Assembly (NCBI GenBank): GCA_945859605.1
Contig: OX243824.1
Coordinates: 2,675,297-2,739,296 of the forward strand
Reading direction: 5' to 3'
Origin: Lumbricus rubellus
Taxonomy: Eukaryota; Annelida; Clitellata; Crassiclitellata; Lumbricidae
DNA length: 64,000 nt
In this document: in pieces, positions 10,508 through 20,746 of the stretch
Layout of the letters: each line of letters opens with the position of its first letter
How positions within the stretch are numbered: the first letter of the stretch is position 1
Program-made: the position numbers and the translations under genes
Notes under the pieces: model-generated
What the model was told of the DNA's origin: nothing
What the model saw: the letters and a program-made list of their open reading frames with translations, nothing else
Databases searched by the model: none

Positions 10508-11110
10508 CTTGCGATCATATATTTTTATCGAAGTACCGGTAGATTTGATCGAATATTTTTTATTCGACAAGCATACAACAGTCTCTGCAATAATTATTGG
10601 TAATTTTGAAGCATATTCGTTTCCTTCGATCAATGCGACGGTGATTAACATTTTATCATGACCTGCGTCAAAAGCATCAAGACGGTGAGGGAGAGTAGAA
10701 GCATGGCCTCCATTATTATCACACACGAAAGGTTGAGCTAACGAAAACGGATCCAGTTTATAATCGCAATCGCAAGCTATAATAACGTCTAAAACTGTGG
10801 ATGGTACCATGGCTTATTCACCACAAATGCAAAATTAGATATTTATATAACAGCGTGAATATTTAGCATAAAGGTGTCTTTTTCGCACGTTCATTCGCTC
10901 TGGGGGCAATGCCTCTTCGAAAAAATCCGGGATTAGATTTCATGTTCTATTTTTACTGTATCAAGGTGGCTGTAGTGTTGTAAATGCCGCAGTTGTCGTA
11001 GTTCTTATTGTTGCACCGCCTACTGTGACAACTATCCTACCAAATCTGAGCAAAAATAAGGGCGACGTCAATAACCATGACAGCTGTTTTAGCCACAAAA
11101 CTACAACAAT
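10508..11110. repeat. unit related to 4970-5600 and 11820-12750
   Basis: Second of the three paralogous units. Near 10757-10785 it shows the uninterrupted TTTATAATCGCAATCGCAAG where the third unit carries a hAT-like MITE. Confidence 0.7.
10842..10884 (-). promoter_or_regulatory. PSE-TATA snRNA-type core promoter
   Basis: The minus strand reads AAAGACACCTTTATGC, then TTATATAAATA at offset 29. Confidence 0.65.
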
Positions 11111-11115
11111 TGGCA

Positions 11116-11157
11116 AACTAGACACCCTTAAACTTTATTTTCAAATAGGTATAAATA
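11116..11157 (+). promoter_or_regulatory. PSE-TATA snRNA-type core promoter
   Basis: CTAGACACCCTTAAACTT is followed by GGTATAAATAC at offset 29. Confidence 0.65.
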
Positions 11158-11564
11158 CTACGCTAGTTGCACTAAGAATTGTTGAAAACATCTCATAATC
11201 AATAAACGCCCGTTCCAGGTTTTCAGGACAACCACAGACGATGATATTAGGCCTACATGACATTGTATACTAAGGGCAAGTCTGGAATGTTCTCTTATTC
11301 ACCGTGTGTTCTCGCATCAATTAGCAAGCCTTACGATGCATCTAGGCCTACTCCACGGAATGTTTTCGTCGATTACATTAGCAAACTAAACTCTAAAGAA
11401 AATAATATATGTTTGAGTATAAAGTCACATTGACCTGACGGGCAATTAAAAAGCAGATACTTTACTTTGGCTAACGAAACTCTAGTATAATTGATCACAA
11501 TAGTTCTACTTGCTGTCTTGAATCTCAATAATGCTGAAGGCCCACTCAAATAATATTTTCCCCA

Positions 11565-11695
11565 AATTGTTAAAGACTGCTGTTTTCGCTTACCTTGACC
11601 GGGAGTGCCTCTGAGCAGGTATCTTGAATGGGCGCTGTATAAATTTAGATGAATGGATTGATTGATTGATTGATTGCTTGCTTGATTTATTGGTT
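11565..11695 (+). mobile_element. CR1-group LINE 3' end with (GATT)n
   Basis: The coding remnant reads LKTAVFAYLDREC, followed by GGGAGTGCCTCTGAGCAG and GGGCGCTGTATAAATTTAG, then (ATTG)n. The order is the same as in the larger LINEs here. Confidence 0.6.
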
Positions 11696-11906
11696 GACTA
11701 TTACCATCAACAGCCTCTATTATGAGTAATTTTTGAAGCGTCTTCTTTTCCAGCATCCTTGGATCAATTTGGAGGTGATGAACAAAGCACAATCTGCATT
11801 CAAAACACAAAACAGAAGAGGAGAAGCACGGAGTCCGGTAATATCACACATGTGGAAAAGGTGGAGCCAAGCGTAACAGGTTTCAGTTTATAATCGAAAT
11901 CGCAAG

Positions 11907-12356
11907 CAGCGTTGCCACCCTAAAAAATAAAAATAAAAACAAGTTGGAGGGTCGAAAAAACCCAAGAAAACCCAAGTTGCCCAAATCTTCAAAAATGTAC
12001 ACAATTTCCTGTTTGAAAAATTTTGACGACATTTTTTTAGTCATCCGGACCAAAAAAACTTTCAATTTCTCGTCTCGTCCAAAATTTTTGATGACCTTTT
12101 TTTAGTCATCCGGCCAAAATGTTTCCAAAATATCCACAATTTCCCGATTTTCTTAGTCGAAAGAAAAAACCCAAGCAAAAAAACCCAAGTTTTTTCAGAA
12201 AAACCCCATTTTTCAGGTTCGGAGATAGAAAAAACCCAAGATTTTGTCCAGAAAAACAACCCAAGCAAAAAACCCAAGTTCTTCAAAAAAAACCATTTCC
12301 CAAGTTGGGATCGAAAAACCCAAGATCTTGTGAAAACCCAAAGAGTGGCAACGCTG
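11907..12356. mobile_element. hAT-like MITE with 8-bp target duplication
   Basis: The ends read CAGCGTTGCCACCCT and, reverse-complemented, CAGCGTTGCCACTCT. Flanks are ATCGCAAG (11899-11906) and ATCGTAAG (12357-12364), one mismatch. The related unit at 10757-10785 has no insert. The interior is rich in AACCCAAG repeats, which open meaningless frames on both strands. 450 bp, no transposase. Confidence 0.85.
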
Positions 12357-12450
12357 ATCGTAAGTTACTCTCTAAATTTTCAATAAGTACTACTAGAGTC
12401 CTAGCGTAACAGCCATTAGACATAATAATTAACAGCGATACAAATCAGGG

Positions 12451-12493
12451 AATTTATATCGTAGCTAAACTATAATTTAAAGGTATCTGATTG
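12451..12493 (-). promoter_or_regulatory. PSE-TATA snRNA-type core promoter
   Basis: The minus strand reads CAGATACCTTTAAATTATAG, then GATATAAATTC at offset 29. ACACC has become ATACC. Confidence 0.5.
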
Positions 12494-12896
12494 CAGTAAT
12501 AATTCATTCGCGTTGGCGGCATTGCATCATCGAAAATTGTACAGATTTGATTTCATGTTCTATCTGCAATTTGTTATTGCACCAAGTTTGTACCTGTTGC
12601 TATTGCCGCGGTTGTCGTAGTTCCTATTGTTGCCGCGCCCATCGTCACCTCTGCTCTACTGGGGTGGTGCCAGTGCCATGTCTGAATTAAAGCGAGGGCA
12701 ACGTCAACGATCCTGACTGCTGTTTCAACTACAGCATATAATTATTGGATGCTCGCCTTTTCTGTCTTCAACCTTTTCTATTATTTCCCGTACTTGCTAT
12801 TAAGCTTTTGCCTTTTTTCGTCGATTTCCTTTCGAGTACATTGTCTTTGTGCTGATTTAAAGTGATTTGCCACTAATATATTTGAATGTTGATTTG

Positions 12897-13052
12897 TGGG
12901 GCGTGGTGGCGTAGTCTTGACGTCGTTGCCTTGAAGCCGGAAGGTTCGAGGTTCGAATCCACCTCGCCGCGTAAAGGACCTTGGGCAAGTCCTTCACCAA
13001 CAATCGCTCACCGCTTCGGCGTGAAACTCCGATGCAGTGTCCACTCTGCATT
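12897..13052 (+). mobile_element. tRNA-derived SINE, 3' truncated
   Basis: Head GGGGCGTGGTGGCGTAG, box B GGTTCGAATCC, CCTTGGGCAAGTCC and CTCCGATGCAGTGT. It is broken at the junction with duplication copy B. Confidence 0.8.
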
Positions 13053-13129
13053 AGATGATTCTATATCAGACAGATTATAGACGTTGTTGTTTTGGAGGAA
13101 AAAATTGCTGTTGCTGAAAATGAGATCCA

Positions 13130-13170
13130 TATATAAAGATTGTATAAAACAATAAAACGGTGTTTAAATG
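13130..13170 (-). promoter_or_regulatory. PSE-TATA snRNA-type core promoter
   Basis: The minus strand reads TTTAAACACCGTTTTATTG, then TTATATATGG at offset 29. A T6 run lies only about 35 nt past the TATA box, which would stop Pol III almost at once. Confidence 0.55.
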
Positions 13171-13792
13171 AACATTATAAAAATTCAGCATTTAGAGAGC
13201 GTCTTTCTATTTATTTTGGATTCTCGTGTTTTGACTGCATTGACTGCACAGTCCCACTTTGACGAATAGTGAGGTTGATCGCAACGCTATAGAAAAGGCG
13301 AGAAATAATTTAAAAAGCAATCGTAAGCGTAATGCATAACGTCATAATTTAGTGCTGATCATGTGGCACCAGATCATTAGCGAGTGCTGTGTCTGTCAGA
13401 TAAAATAATTGTCCAGCGAAAAACACTGAAGAAATCAAACTGTATTTTAAGTTCGATATTAATGCTACATGACAATGATCAGGATATTCAGTCATTATTG
13501 TGCCCCGGGGCAGGCGTGCTAAACGAGGGCTGTTCAGAACTCCAACATGGCCGCGTATATATAAAAATTCGAATTCGTTAATGCAAGGTCAGAGAGTCAC
13601 TAACGTTATTTCATTTTCAGCGATAATTCATCGGCAGCATTGTCCTTCAAGGTTGTAGCATTTCCGTGTCAAGGCTAAACGGGTGGATCCTGACTCCTGA
13701 GTGCAAAGATTGCTATTGCCAAAATTTCTTGTGACACAATAATTATTTTAACGGACAGATAGTAAATGGAAGAATAATTTTTTTTATTTTTC

Positions 13793-13836
13793 CTAAGTTT
13801 ATATTTCTGAGAACAGCTATAAAAGGTGTTTAAATA
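13793..13836 (-). promoter_or_regulatory. PSE-TATA snRNA-type core promoter
   Basis: The minus strand reads CTATTTAAACACCTTTTATA, then AATATAAACT at offset 27-29. Confidence 0.55.
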
Positions 13837-14611
13837 GAACCCTACCGTTTTACTAGACTTTCGAGGTTAGTGACATCGTATGGCATGCCATCGCATTCAA
13901 CAGTTTATGAATTCTCTTGACATTAAATGGGAAAACCTGCACAAAGTTTTATCGCCGTATTTACCAATTTTGCTGTTGCAGTATAAAAATATTATAATTG
14001 TTTTTTTGTGCGTCGTAACGCGGACTTTAAGCGCCGACCTTGCTATTGACTGGCATTTCAAGAGTACCCGCAATGACTGATTTATTCCGCAACAATACGG
14101 GTGAATGGAGAAATATTTTGACGAAATGTCATCCCACCATTTTTAATTTGATACAAAGATTCTAAATGTGACGCGTTCAAGGCATTTGACCATAAAACAG
14201 AAAACAATCATTTAAAACGGATAAAATTATTAAAATATGTCTAAACTGATTCAAATCTTATTATGACAATCAAATCGTCAACTCCAAACATGGAAGACGC
14301 CGACTAAATGCAGAGAGTTGAATTTTGTTTGGATAAAAAGCGTCCTAGTCGCGGTTGTAGTTGGTTTCATAGGTGCAATCACGTCCTAAAAGTTGGGGGA
14401 CCATAATAATAAAGTTAGGGGACCACTCAAAAGTTGGGAAGACGCGTCCCGTGGGTCCCATAGGGTGGTTGCGCCTATAATATATGGTTGGTTTCTTGTT
14501 TCAGTTGAACGACGCTCTGTAGTAGCAAAGATCACTAACATCGCCCTCCTTCTTTGTACAGACTTTGGACTGGCATGATAGTAGTGCGAACAGTTGCGCA
14601 GTTTGTTGGTT

Positions 14612-14652
14612 GCAGTATGACATCGATCGGTAGCAATAAAGGTGTTTAAATA
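14612..14652 (-). promoter_or_regulatory. weak PSE-TATA signal
   Basis: The minus strand reads TTTAAACACCTTTATTGC with only CATACT in the TATA position. Copy A has lost the motif (near 2010). Confidence 0.25.
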
Positions 14653-15369
14653 ATTATTGCGAAATCACCATTGCAATCCGAAAGAAGAGGAATAGCAAGC
14701 CGCATTCGTATGCACCTTTTTCATCCAGGCTTTTGACTGGCACTAACTTCTCCCAGCGGACATTTGCACCGAGCAGTGTACTTCTGGATACGCAGCCACA
14801 CGACTGTCACTCTGAGGGAGATAATGCCATAGCAAGTGTTCGACAACCAGCTAAACTTGATGAAATTGCAAAGATCAGAATTAAAGGTGTGTAAACGGCA
14901 CGGTGTCTTATCGTGTTATTATAGCAGCCACACTTTCGTTACTCCAAAATAAACGTGTTACCAGAGGGAAACAATAATTGAAGCAAAATGTCTGGATGTT
15001 TTATCAAAAGAAAGTCACGAAATAAAGCAACAGAGGCCATTTAAAAAAGCTGAAATAGCTGTTCGTATTCGTAGCTTAACGACATCTGGGGCAGTTTTCA
15101 CTAACAATTAAAAATCCATCGAAATCAGAATTTAATAATACATTTCAGAATTTAATAATAAATTTAACAACAGAATCGGTAATGTTGGCAAAGAACCTTG
15201 TGGAAATACAGTAATTTATCTGTAATATGTTTGCAGTAGTTGGTTGTCCTTGGTAAGTAAATGATTTTTTATTGGCGTCATTAAACATATTTTCATCGTA
15301 ATGAGTAGGGGTAAAGTTTCTCGTTTTCTCTCTTTCCTCGTGTTCGCATCATGATAGCGTGAAAAATAA

Positions 15370-15413
15370 GTTATATAAGTAGCGAATACATACGTTTAAA
15401 AGGTGTCGAGAAC
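15370..15413 (-). promoter_or_regulatory. PSE-TATA snRNA-type core promoter
   Basis: The minus strand reads CGACACCTTTTAAACG, then CTTATATAAC at offset 29-30. It is the duplicate of 3150. Confidence 0.6.
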
Positions 15414-15494
15414 TATTCCTATATTTTGATTGGAGTTAGACACGTTCTTAAGCACTTGAAAACTGATATTTTTGACAGTGTTGAAGCATGGCTC

Positions 15495-15595
15495 AGCTCT
15501 GAGTTATTTCTTCGAAGTGGTGTTACGTTAATACTTGAATGAATGAATAAATGATTGAATGAATGAATGAATGAATGAATGAATGAATGAATGAA
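15495..15595 (+). mobile_element. degenerate CR1-group LINE 3' tail with (GAAT)n
   Basis: Duplicate of 3255-3350: CTGAGTTATTTCTTCGAAG, TACTTGAATGAATG and a GAAT run. Confidence 0.55.
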
Positions 15596-15965
15596 GAGTT
15601 CATATATTTTCCTTCTATTCTCCCAAACGTCCACTCGACGACGATCCATCTTACAGATGACGTCATTAAAATTTATAGAATGACGTGTTTGTCACCTTGC
15701 ACAAAACTGTCAATTTATTGAAAGCAGCGCTATAAGCAGTGACTTGAGACGGCAAAGCATACGCTCTCTGACTCTTTGATCAGCTTTAGCACCGATCGAA
15801 AAAATCTGTAGTTAAAGTTCTAGGCCTACACTGGTCGTCTTTTCGCTCACTCTCTCTTCTCTTATCGCATTCATCTACTAATTTTGTTTGTAAATACAGA
15901 CTCGGAGTGATTTTCACCATTAAGCACGAAATGCAGTTGAAGCACTGAACTCGGTGAAGTTCTAC

Positions 15966-16008
15966 TTGTACACCTTTATATTGGAATCTACAAATGCTAA
16001 AATAAATG
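15966..16008 (+). promoter_or_regulatory. weak PSE-TATA signal
   Basis: ACACCTTTATATTGG is followed by GCTAAAATAAAT at offset 29. It is the duplicate of 3736. Confidence 0.4.
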
Positions 16009-16780
16009 TTTACGTAAAACTTCTGAATTGGGTTTTGCACACAATGATCAAATCATCGGCGACCAAATTATGTTGCATACACTTATTATAGGCCTACTGG
16101 TCTACAAGAAAGCAAAAGCAGTAATCTGTATTATCTGTTATTCATCATTATTCTAATCTTCGTGCAGTTGTTTTATCAGTTCATTGTCGTTATCACGATG
16201 TTAATTCAAAATCTGTATGAGTTACGAAGAAAGTTAAATCTCCAATTTAATTACTTTCATTTCAGAAGAGTTTTCCCGTTCATACCGTATGAGAAGGAAC
16301 CTCTCCACAAGACGATTAGAAAACAATTCGTTTCTTGAAAACACGTCTCCCGAATATAATAATTATTATTCACCTGGTCACCTGGTGCCGTCAGCTTCTG
16401 GAGCTCTGGCGAAAGCCTTGTTATTATTATTAGATACCATAAATAGCATTCCGCCGAAACCGAATAAGTTGACTTCAACCCTTAACGGGTACGTCCAATC
16501 GTCCATTGCAAGATGTCACTGATGACGTAGACTTTAATGAAAAAAATTTGTTCGATCTTGTTTACGTAATATCATAATAGTTCAAATTTGTTACAGTGTA
16601 TCGACGAAATAATTATTGGGCTGTCAGACCAACTGACGTTGCCCGTCTGTTTCGTTCAGGCTTATGACTGGCACGACCAGAGTAGTGGAGAATTTACATG
16701 TCTTCAAATAAGCAGTAGACCTGTCGTTGTGTTGAGGTTTTGCGGAGGAATTATGCAGCAAATAATGGGGAGCGGCGTCC

Positions 16781-16826
16781 TGTTATATATAGGCTTTGCA
16801 AAATCAGTTTCAGAGGTGTTTAAACT
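16781..16826 (-). promoter_or_regulatory. PSE-TATA snRNA-type core promoter
   Basis: The minus strand reads GTTTAAACACCTCTGAAAC, then CCTATATATAAC at offset 29. The upstream element CTGAAGATGGCGTTAAAA is at 16857-16875. The downstream strand is free of TTTT to about 16544. Confidence 0.7.
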
Positions 16827-17113
16827 GAGTCTATTAATAGAATTCATACAATTACGGTTTTAACGCCATCTTCAGGCGAACACGACCTTCCATTAACACA
16901 TCGGCTACATAGGGACATAGAAGGAAGAGAAGATTATTCTCTGCAGTAGTTACTTTTTTTCGAAATCAGATCTGGCGGCTGACATTTCAGCTGACGCAAC
17001 ATTTACCGCTTGCATTATAATAATTTCATTCCTTCCATTTCATTCTTCTGGATTACTTAGTCACCTTTGCCCATTGGGGCCATATACATTAGGTGGATTA
17101 CCCAAGTTTAGTT

Positions 17114-17340
17114 TGTTTGCATGTGCACTTGTTATAGCGCCCCTTCAAGCTCTCTCTCTCTCCTCTACTCAGAGGCGCTCCCGAATGCAGAGCGGACACT
17201 GCATCGGAGTTTCACACCGAAGAGCTGAGCACTTGTGAGTGAAGGACTTGCCCAAGGTCCTTACGCAGCGAGGTGGATTCGAACCTAGAACCTTCCGGCT
17301 CCAGGGCAACGACACCACCACTACACCAACGCGCCCCACA
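17114..17340 (-). mobile_element. tRNA-derived SINE, full length
   Basis: On the minus strand: TGGGGCGCGTTGGTGTAGTG, box B GGTTCGAATCC, CCTTGGGCAAGTCC, CTCCGATGCAGTGTCCGC, GGGAGCGCCTCTGAGTAG and AAGGGGCGCTATAACAAG. It is the best complete copy in the window. Confidence 0.88.
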
Positions 17341-17561
17341 CAAAGAATTAAAGTACCTAAAAGTCAACGCGCATCGGTAATAATTTTTTAATAATTATTA
17401 TTATTTTGTTAACGTCCATACTAAGCAACGGTGTGCTATATAAATATATTAGAGTTAGGTAATTTAGAGCTATAATAAGTGACAGCATACGTGTCTCTCA
17501 ATACGTAACGAAGTGATTTTTTAATGTTTCCAGAGAGCAGTTAATTAAAATCGTGTGGGAG

Positions 17562-17607
17562 ATTTATATATATGACTATTGTCAATCGCTTTCAAGGTGT
17601 CTCAATT
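17562..17607 (-). promoter_or_regulatory. PSE-TATA snRNA-type core promoter
   Basis: The minus strand reads TTGAGACACCTTGAAAGC, then CATATATATAAATC at offset 29. Confidence 0.65.
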
Positions 17608-17870
17608 GAACTATATGTAACCAACCGATTTAATAATAATATTATTATACTAATAAAACTAGAATATGTAAACAGATTTTCATGCCATGTAATGTAATTC
17701 CGTCATGTGACAAGTAATTTATATGGCGCCGCTTTGAGACTCTCAACACATGACCACAAGGCAGCTGAGAAAATGCGTTTTTAAGAGTTTATGGAAAACC
17801 ATTGTAATCGTATCAATGTTGCAAACGAAGAATTATCGTGATAAAAGGCGCCGAGTTTAGGTTTGGCAAA

Positions 17871-17914
17871 TTATATATAGACTATAGAATAATAGATTTA
17901 GAGGTGTCTGCAAT
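17871..17914 (-). promoter_or_regulatory. PSE-TATA snRNA-type core promoter
   Basis: The minus strand reads GCAGACACCTCTAAATC, then CTATATATAATT at offset 29. Confidence 0.65.
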
Positions 17915-17954
17915 GAGTATTGAGTATTTTATTATAATTTTTTAACGATTTGAT

Positions 17955-18250
17955 AACGCGCCTTTTCAAGTTTGGCTACTCAGTGGCGATCCCAGTCCAA
18001 CCCCGGTCGAATAAAAACAGTGAGGAATGAAGTAGAAAGGCCAATAGGTATTTGACGAAGGATAACAGGGAACTCATTCCAGGTCGCAGGACCAGACACG
18101 GAGAAAGCACGGCGCTGCCTGACTGCAGTCCGTGAGCTTGGAACGATAAGTACCGCTTGTGCAGCTGAGCGGAGAGAGCAGCGGCGTTGAATATGCGTGA
18201 TCGAGCAGCAGAGCTCCAACAAGCATAAAAAGAGATACTCTCAAAACTGT
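17955..18250 (-). mobile_element. CR1-group LINE, C-terminal remnant and 3' tail
   Basis: The minus-strand translation contains RSAAQAVLIVPSSRTAVRQR and FSVSGPATWNEFP. It is close to the C-terminus of the larger LINE at 24141-26518 (SFSVAGPITWNGLP). The degenerate GCGCCTTTTCAAG tail follows. The element is broken and inactive. Confidence 0.75.
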
Positions 18251-18362
18251 GCCGGAGAACTCCGCCACTGGTTGCACTCTGCTAGTGCTAGTCCCAGGAC
18301 TGGATAAAAGGGGGGACGACACTAATCATCATTTATATGGCTAGTTTTCATTTGTTTTATTA

Positions 18363-19343
18363 CCCTCAGGCTACCACGCTATTTTTGTAACACTGACTAC
18401 CAAGGGGGGGGGTGGTTACCACCTCCCCCCCTGGATTTTGGGTTTGGTTTGAGATATCAAAACTTGTAATAAACCTATGGATTCAGCATTCATTTCTGCA
18501 CAAAATGGTATATTTAGGTTTAAAATATATGAAAGCACCCCGAAGTTATGAATTTTTTACCGTAGGCACCCGTCGATTCCACAAAATGTATACTTTCTCA
18601 TAAGCAAAATATTAGATTCTGTGTGTTTTAACATAATTTATTTAATTAAAAAAAGTTTACATATAATAAAGTCCAATATTCAACTATAAAAACTAGTAAT
18701 AAGTTAGTTTTAGTTACAATAAAAAGAGAAAAAACATGTAAAACATGCTGAAAAACGTTTACGCAGACTTATCGGTTTGCGTTGTAAAAAAACCCAACAT
18801 TTTCACACATTTAAATTTATTTTGAACACTTCCGGTCATCAAATGTCAAATTAATTGGTATAAAAAATAGCCCTAATTGCACTCTATAGAATGACATAAT
18901 TTATTTCTCTTAAAAAATAAATTATGAATAATTTTTAATAGGAAAAACATGAAAATTTTATGAAAATAAAACACCTTTATTTATATTTTAATTTATTTTG
19001 AGCACTTCCGGTTGTCAAAAGACAACTCCGTGACCACCAAAATGTAGCCCCACATTCCCTCTACAGAAGGGTGTAATTTGTGTCTCTTCATGTCAAAGGA
19101 CGGATAAGATATAGCCGATAATCTAAGGGGGGTGGTATCCACCCCCTCCCTGGTGCCTCGGGTATATCGGGTATAACTTTTGAATGGTATGGTATATCAT
19201 CACACATTTTAGCTCAGAATGTGTGCAAATGAATCCTCTACAGCTACCTAAAACGTCAAAATTTTATTCCTAACGAAAAAAAATTGATTTGGGAAAAACC
19301 TAGGTGGGGGGTGGATACCACCCCCCTTCTGGTAGCCCGAGGG
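18363..19343. mobile_element. piggyBac-like MITE
   Basis: The ends read CCCTCAGGCTACCA and, reverse-complemented, CCCTCGGGCTACCA. TTAA follows on the right (19344-19347); the left tetramer is ATTA. Palindromes such as GGGGGGTGGTTACCACC lie inside both ends and once more near 19127. 981 bp, no transposase. Confidence 0.75.
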
Positions 19344-19529
19344 TTAATATTGTTGCAACCTCCTAAAAAAAACGAAAAAATAAGTTTATAAGAGTGTAGT
19401 TAAAAACGAAATTGACCGAAATAATGTGACGAGCGGACAAAGATGATTCTTCATGAATTGCGTCCCTTTTGATGAATAGACGGAACTTCTGTTATGGTTG
19501 TGCTATTAAAAAGTGAACGAAAATTTTAT

Positions 19530-19585
19530 TATTTATAGTGTTTGATTTTAACGATCAAAAGGTATCTCAGAAGAGTTATTTGCAT
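19530..19585 (-). promoter_or_regulatory. PSE-TATA snRNA-type promoter with upstream octamer
   Basis: The minus strand reads GAGATACCTTTTGATCG, then CTATAAATAAT at offset 29. An exact octamer ATTTGCAT lies at 19578-19585, 13 bp upstream of the PSE. Octamers are classical distal elements of vertebrate snRNA genes. Confidence 0.55.
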
Positions 19586-19649
19586 TTAAAATAATAATTA
19601 TTCACTATTGATAAAGAACTTCATGGGTTGAAAAAAGAACAAATGAATC

Positions 19650-19960
19650 CATAATTACAAGAGATCGGACAGTCAAGAGGGAATATATGTGATTGGGACA
19701 GAGAGCGGCAAGGCAGAAGATGACGTTTTTTGGACATGTGATGCGAGCAAACGGATTGGAAAAGGAGATGATGCTGGCCTGCGGAGAGGGGAAAAGGAGG
19801 AGAGGACGCCCAAGAAGAAGGTCGATGGAGGAAATACACGTGAGAACGAAGATGAACTTGGAGGAACTCAGAGACGCGGCGGAAGATCGTGAGACGTGGA
19901 GAAGGTTTATTACAGCGGTCGCTAGGATTCCAAGAATCGACGGCACAAGGTGACAAGGTG
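19650..19960 (+). mobile_element. RTE-type LINE, 3' remnant
   Basis: The translation reads FFGHVMRANGLEKEMMLACG, then RRRGRPRRRSMEEI and DRETWRRF. This is the conserved C-terminal end of RTE-type reverse-transcriptase proteins. The rest of the element is absent. Confidence 0.75.
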
Positions 19961-20499
19961 ATTGATAAAGTATTGATAGATTTTTATTGGCAATTCTTGA
20001 CGACTGATTTTATTAATATTCTTTCTTTATTTAATGGAGTCTGATGGCTCACATGACTTATGTGAGAGGCATTGAACGATGGTTTAATGAACGAAGATCG
20101 GTCATAGCCCGCGATCGATGCAACTACTTAATTACGGGTTTGTCGTTTTGTTGCTGTCGCTGTTGTTGTTTTGATATCGTTGTCAGCATTGTTGAACTGC
20201 CCTACTAGACAGACCAAATAAAATTTTAAAAAATCGACGTCAGACCAAAATTTATTATGAACATTTGCGGGGAGATGTCAACATCTGGTAAATCCCCAAA
20301 ACTATTAAATTGTCTGTCACAAAATGTTAGCTATACGTGGTTTGAAATAATTGTATACAAGCTACTGTATGGTTATTTCCTGAACGAAAGCGAGACGCAT
20401 GACCAATGTTTTCAGTTTATCCATTTTGCCTTTCTCAGAGTCCATTTTGCTATTGTGTCTGTAAACCCACCTCTTAATGATATTGAGCAGAATGAAGTC

Positions 20500-20543
20500 T
20501 TTAATATAGTTATGAAAATATACTATTTAAAGGTGTCTAAACT
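20500..20543 (-). promoter_or_regulatory. PSE-TATA snRNA-type core promoter
   Basis: The minus strand reads CAGTTTAGACACCTTTAAAT, then CTATATTAAAG at offset 29. The PSE equals the consensus. Confidence 0.65.
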
Positions 20544-20746
20544 GAGCCCACGATAGTGAGAAACATTGTTTAGCCTATCGACATGCTTCAGTGTCAATCA
20601 TCGTTGGACGTGGACATAATTTTACAGACATTAGACAAAATGAGGTCTTGCTTATTCTTTTATTATTCAGGTTCATGGCGGCATTATAAACACGAAGTGT
20701 TTTGCTTGCAGTAAATAGAGTATAGGAAAAGATATAAAAACTAGAA

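Larger units (their letters stand above)
13099..17240. repeat. segmental duplication, copy B (partner 1-4967)
   Basis: Aligns in order with copy A. It lacks A's insertions at 788-902, 937-1417 and about 2896-3090. A short segment near 14383-14480 is present only here. Its right end continues into a complete SINE whose head is missing in copy A. Confidence 0.85.

Noticed and set aside
11930..12330. Coding frames rich in Lys, Pro and Phe on both strands
   Set aside because: They come from AACCCAAG repeats inside the hAT-like MITE.
18963..18995. AACACCTTTATTTATATT as another PSE
   Set aside because: Nothing TATA-like at offset 29, and it lies inside a piggyBac-like MITE.
19693..19953. An independent small gene
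   Set aside because: The residues match the C-terminal end of RTE-type LINE proteins; only a remnant.
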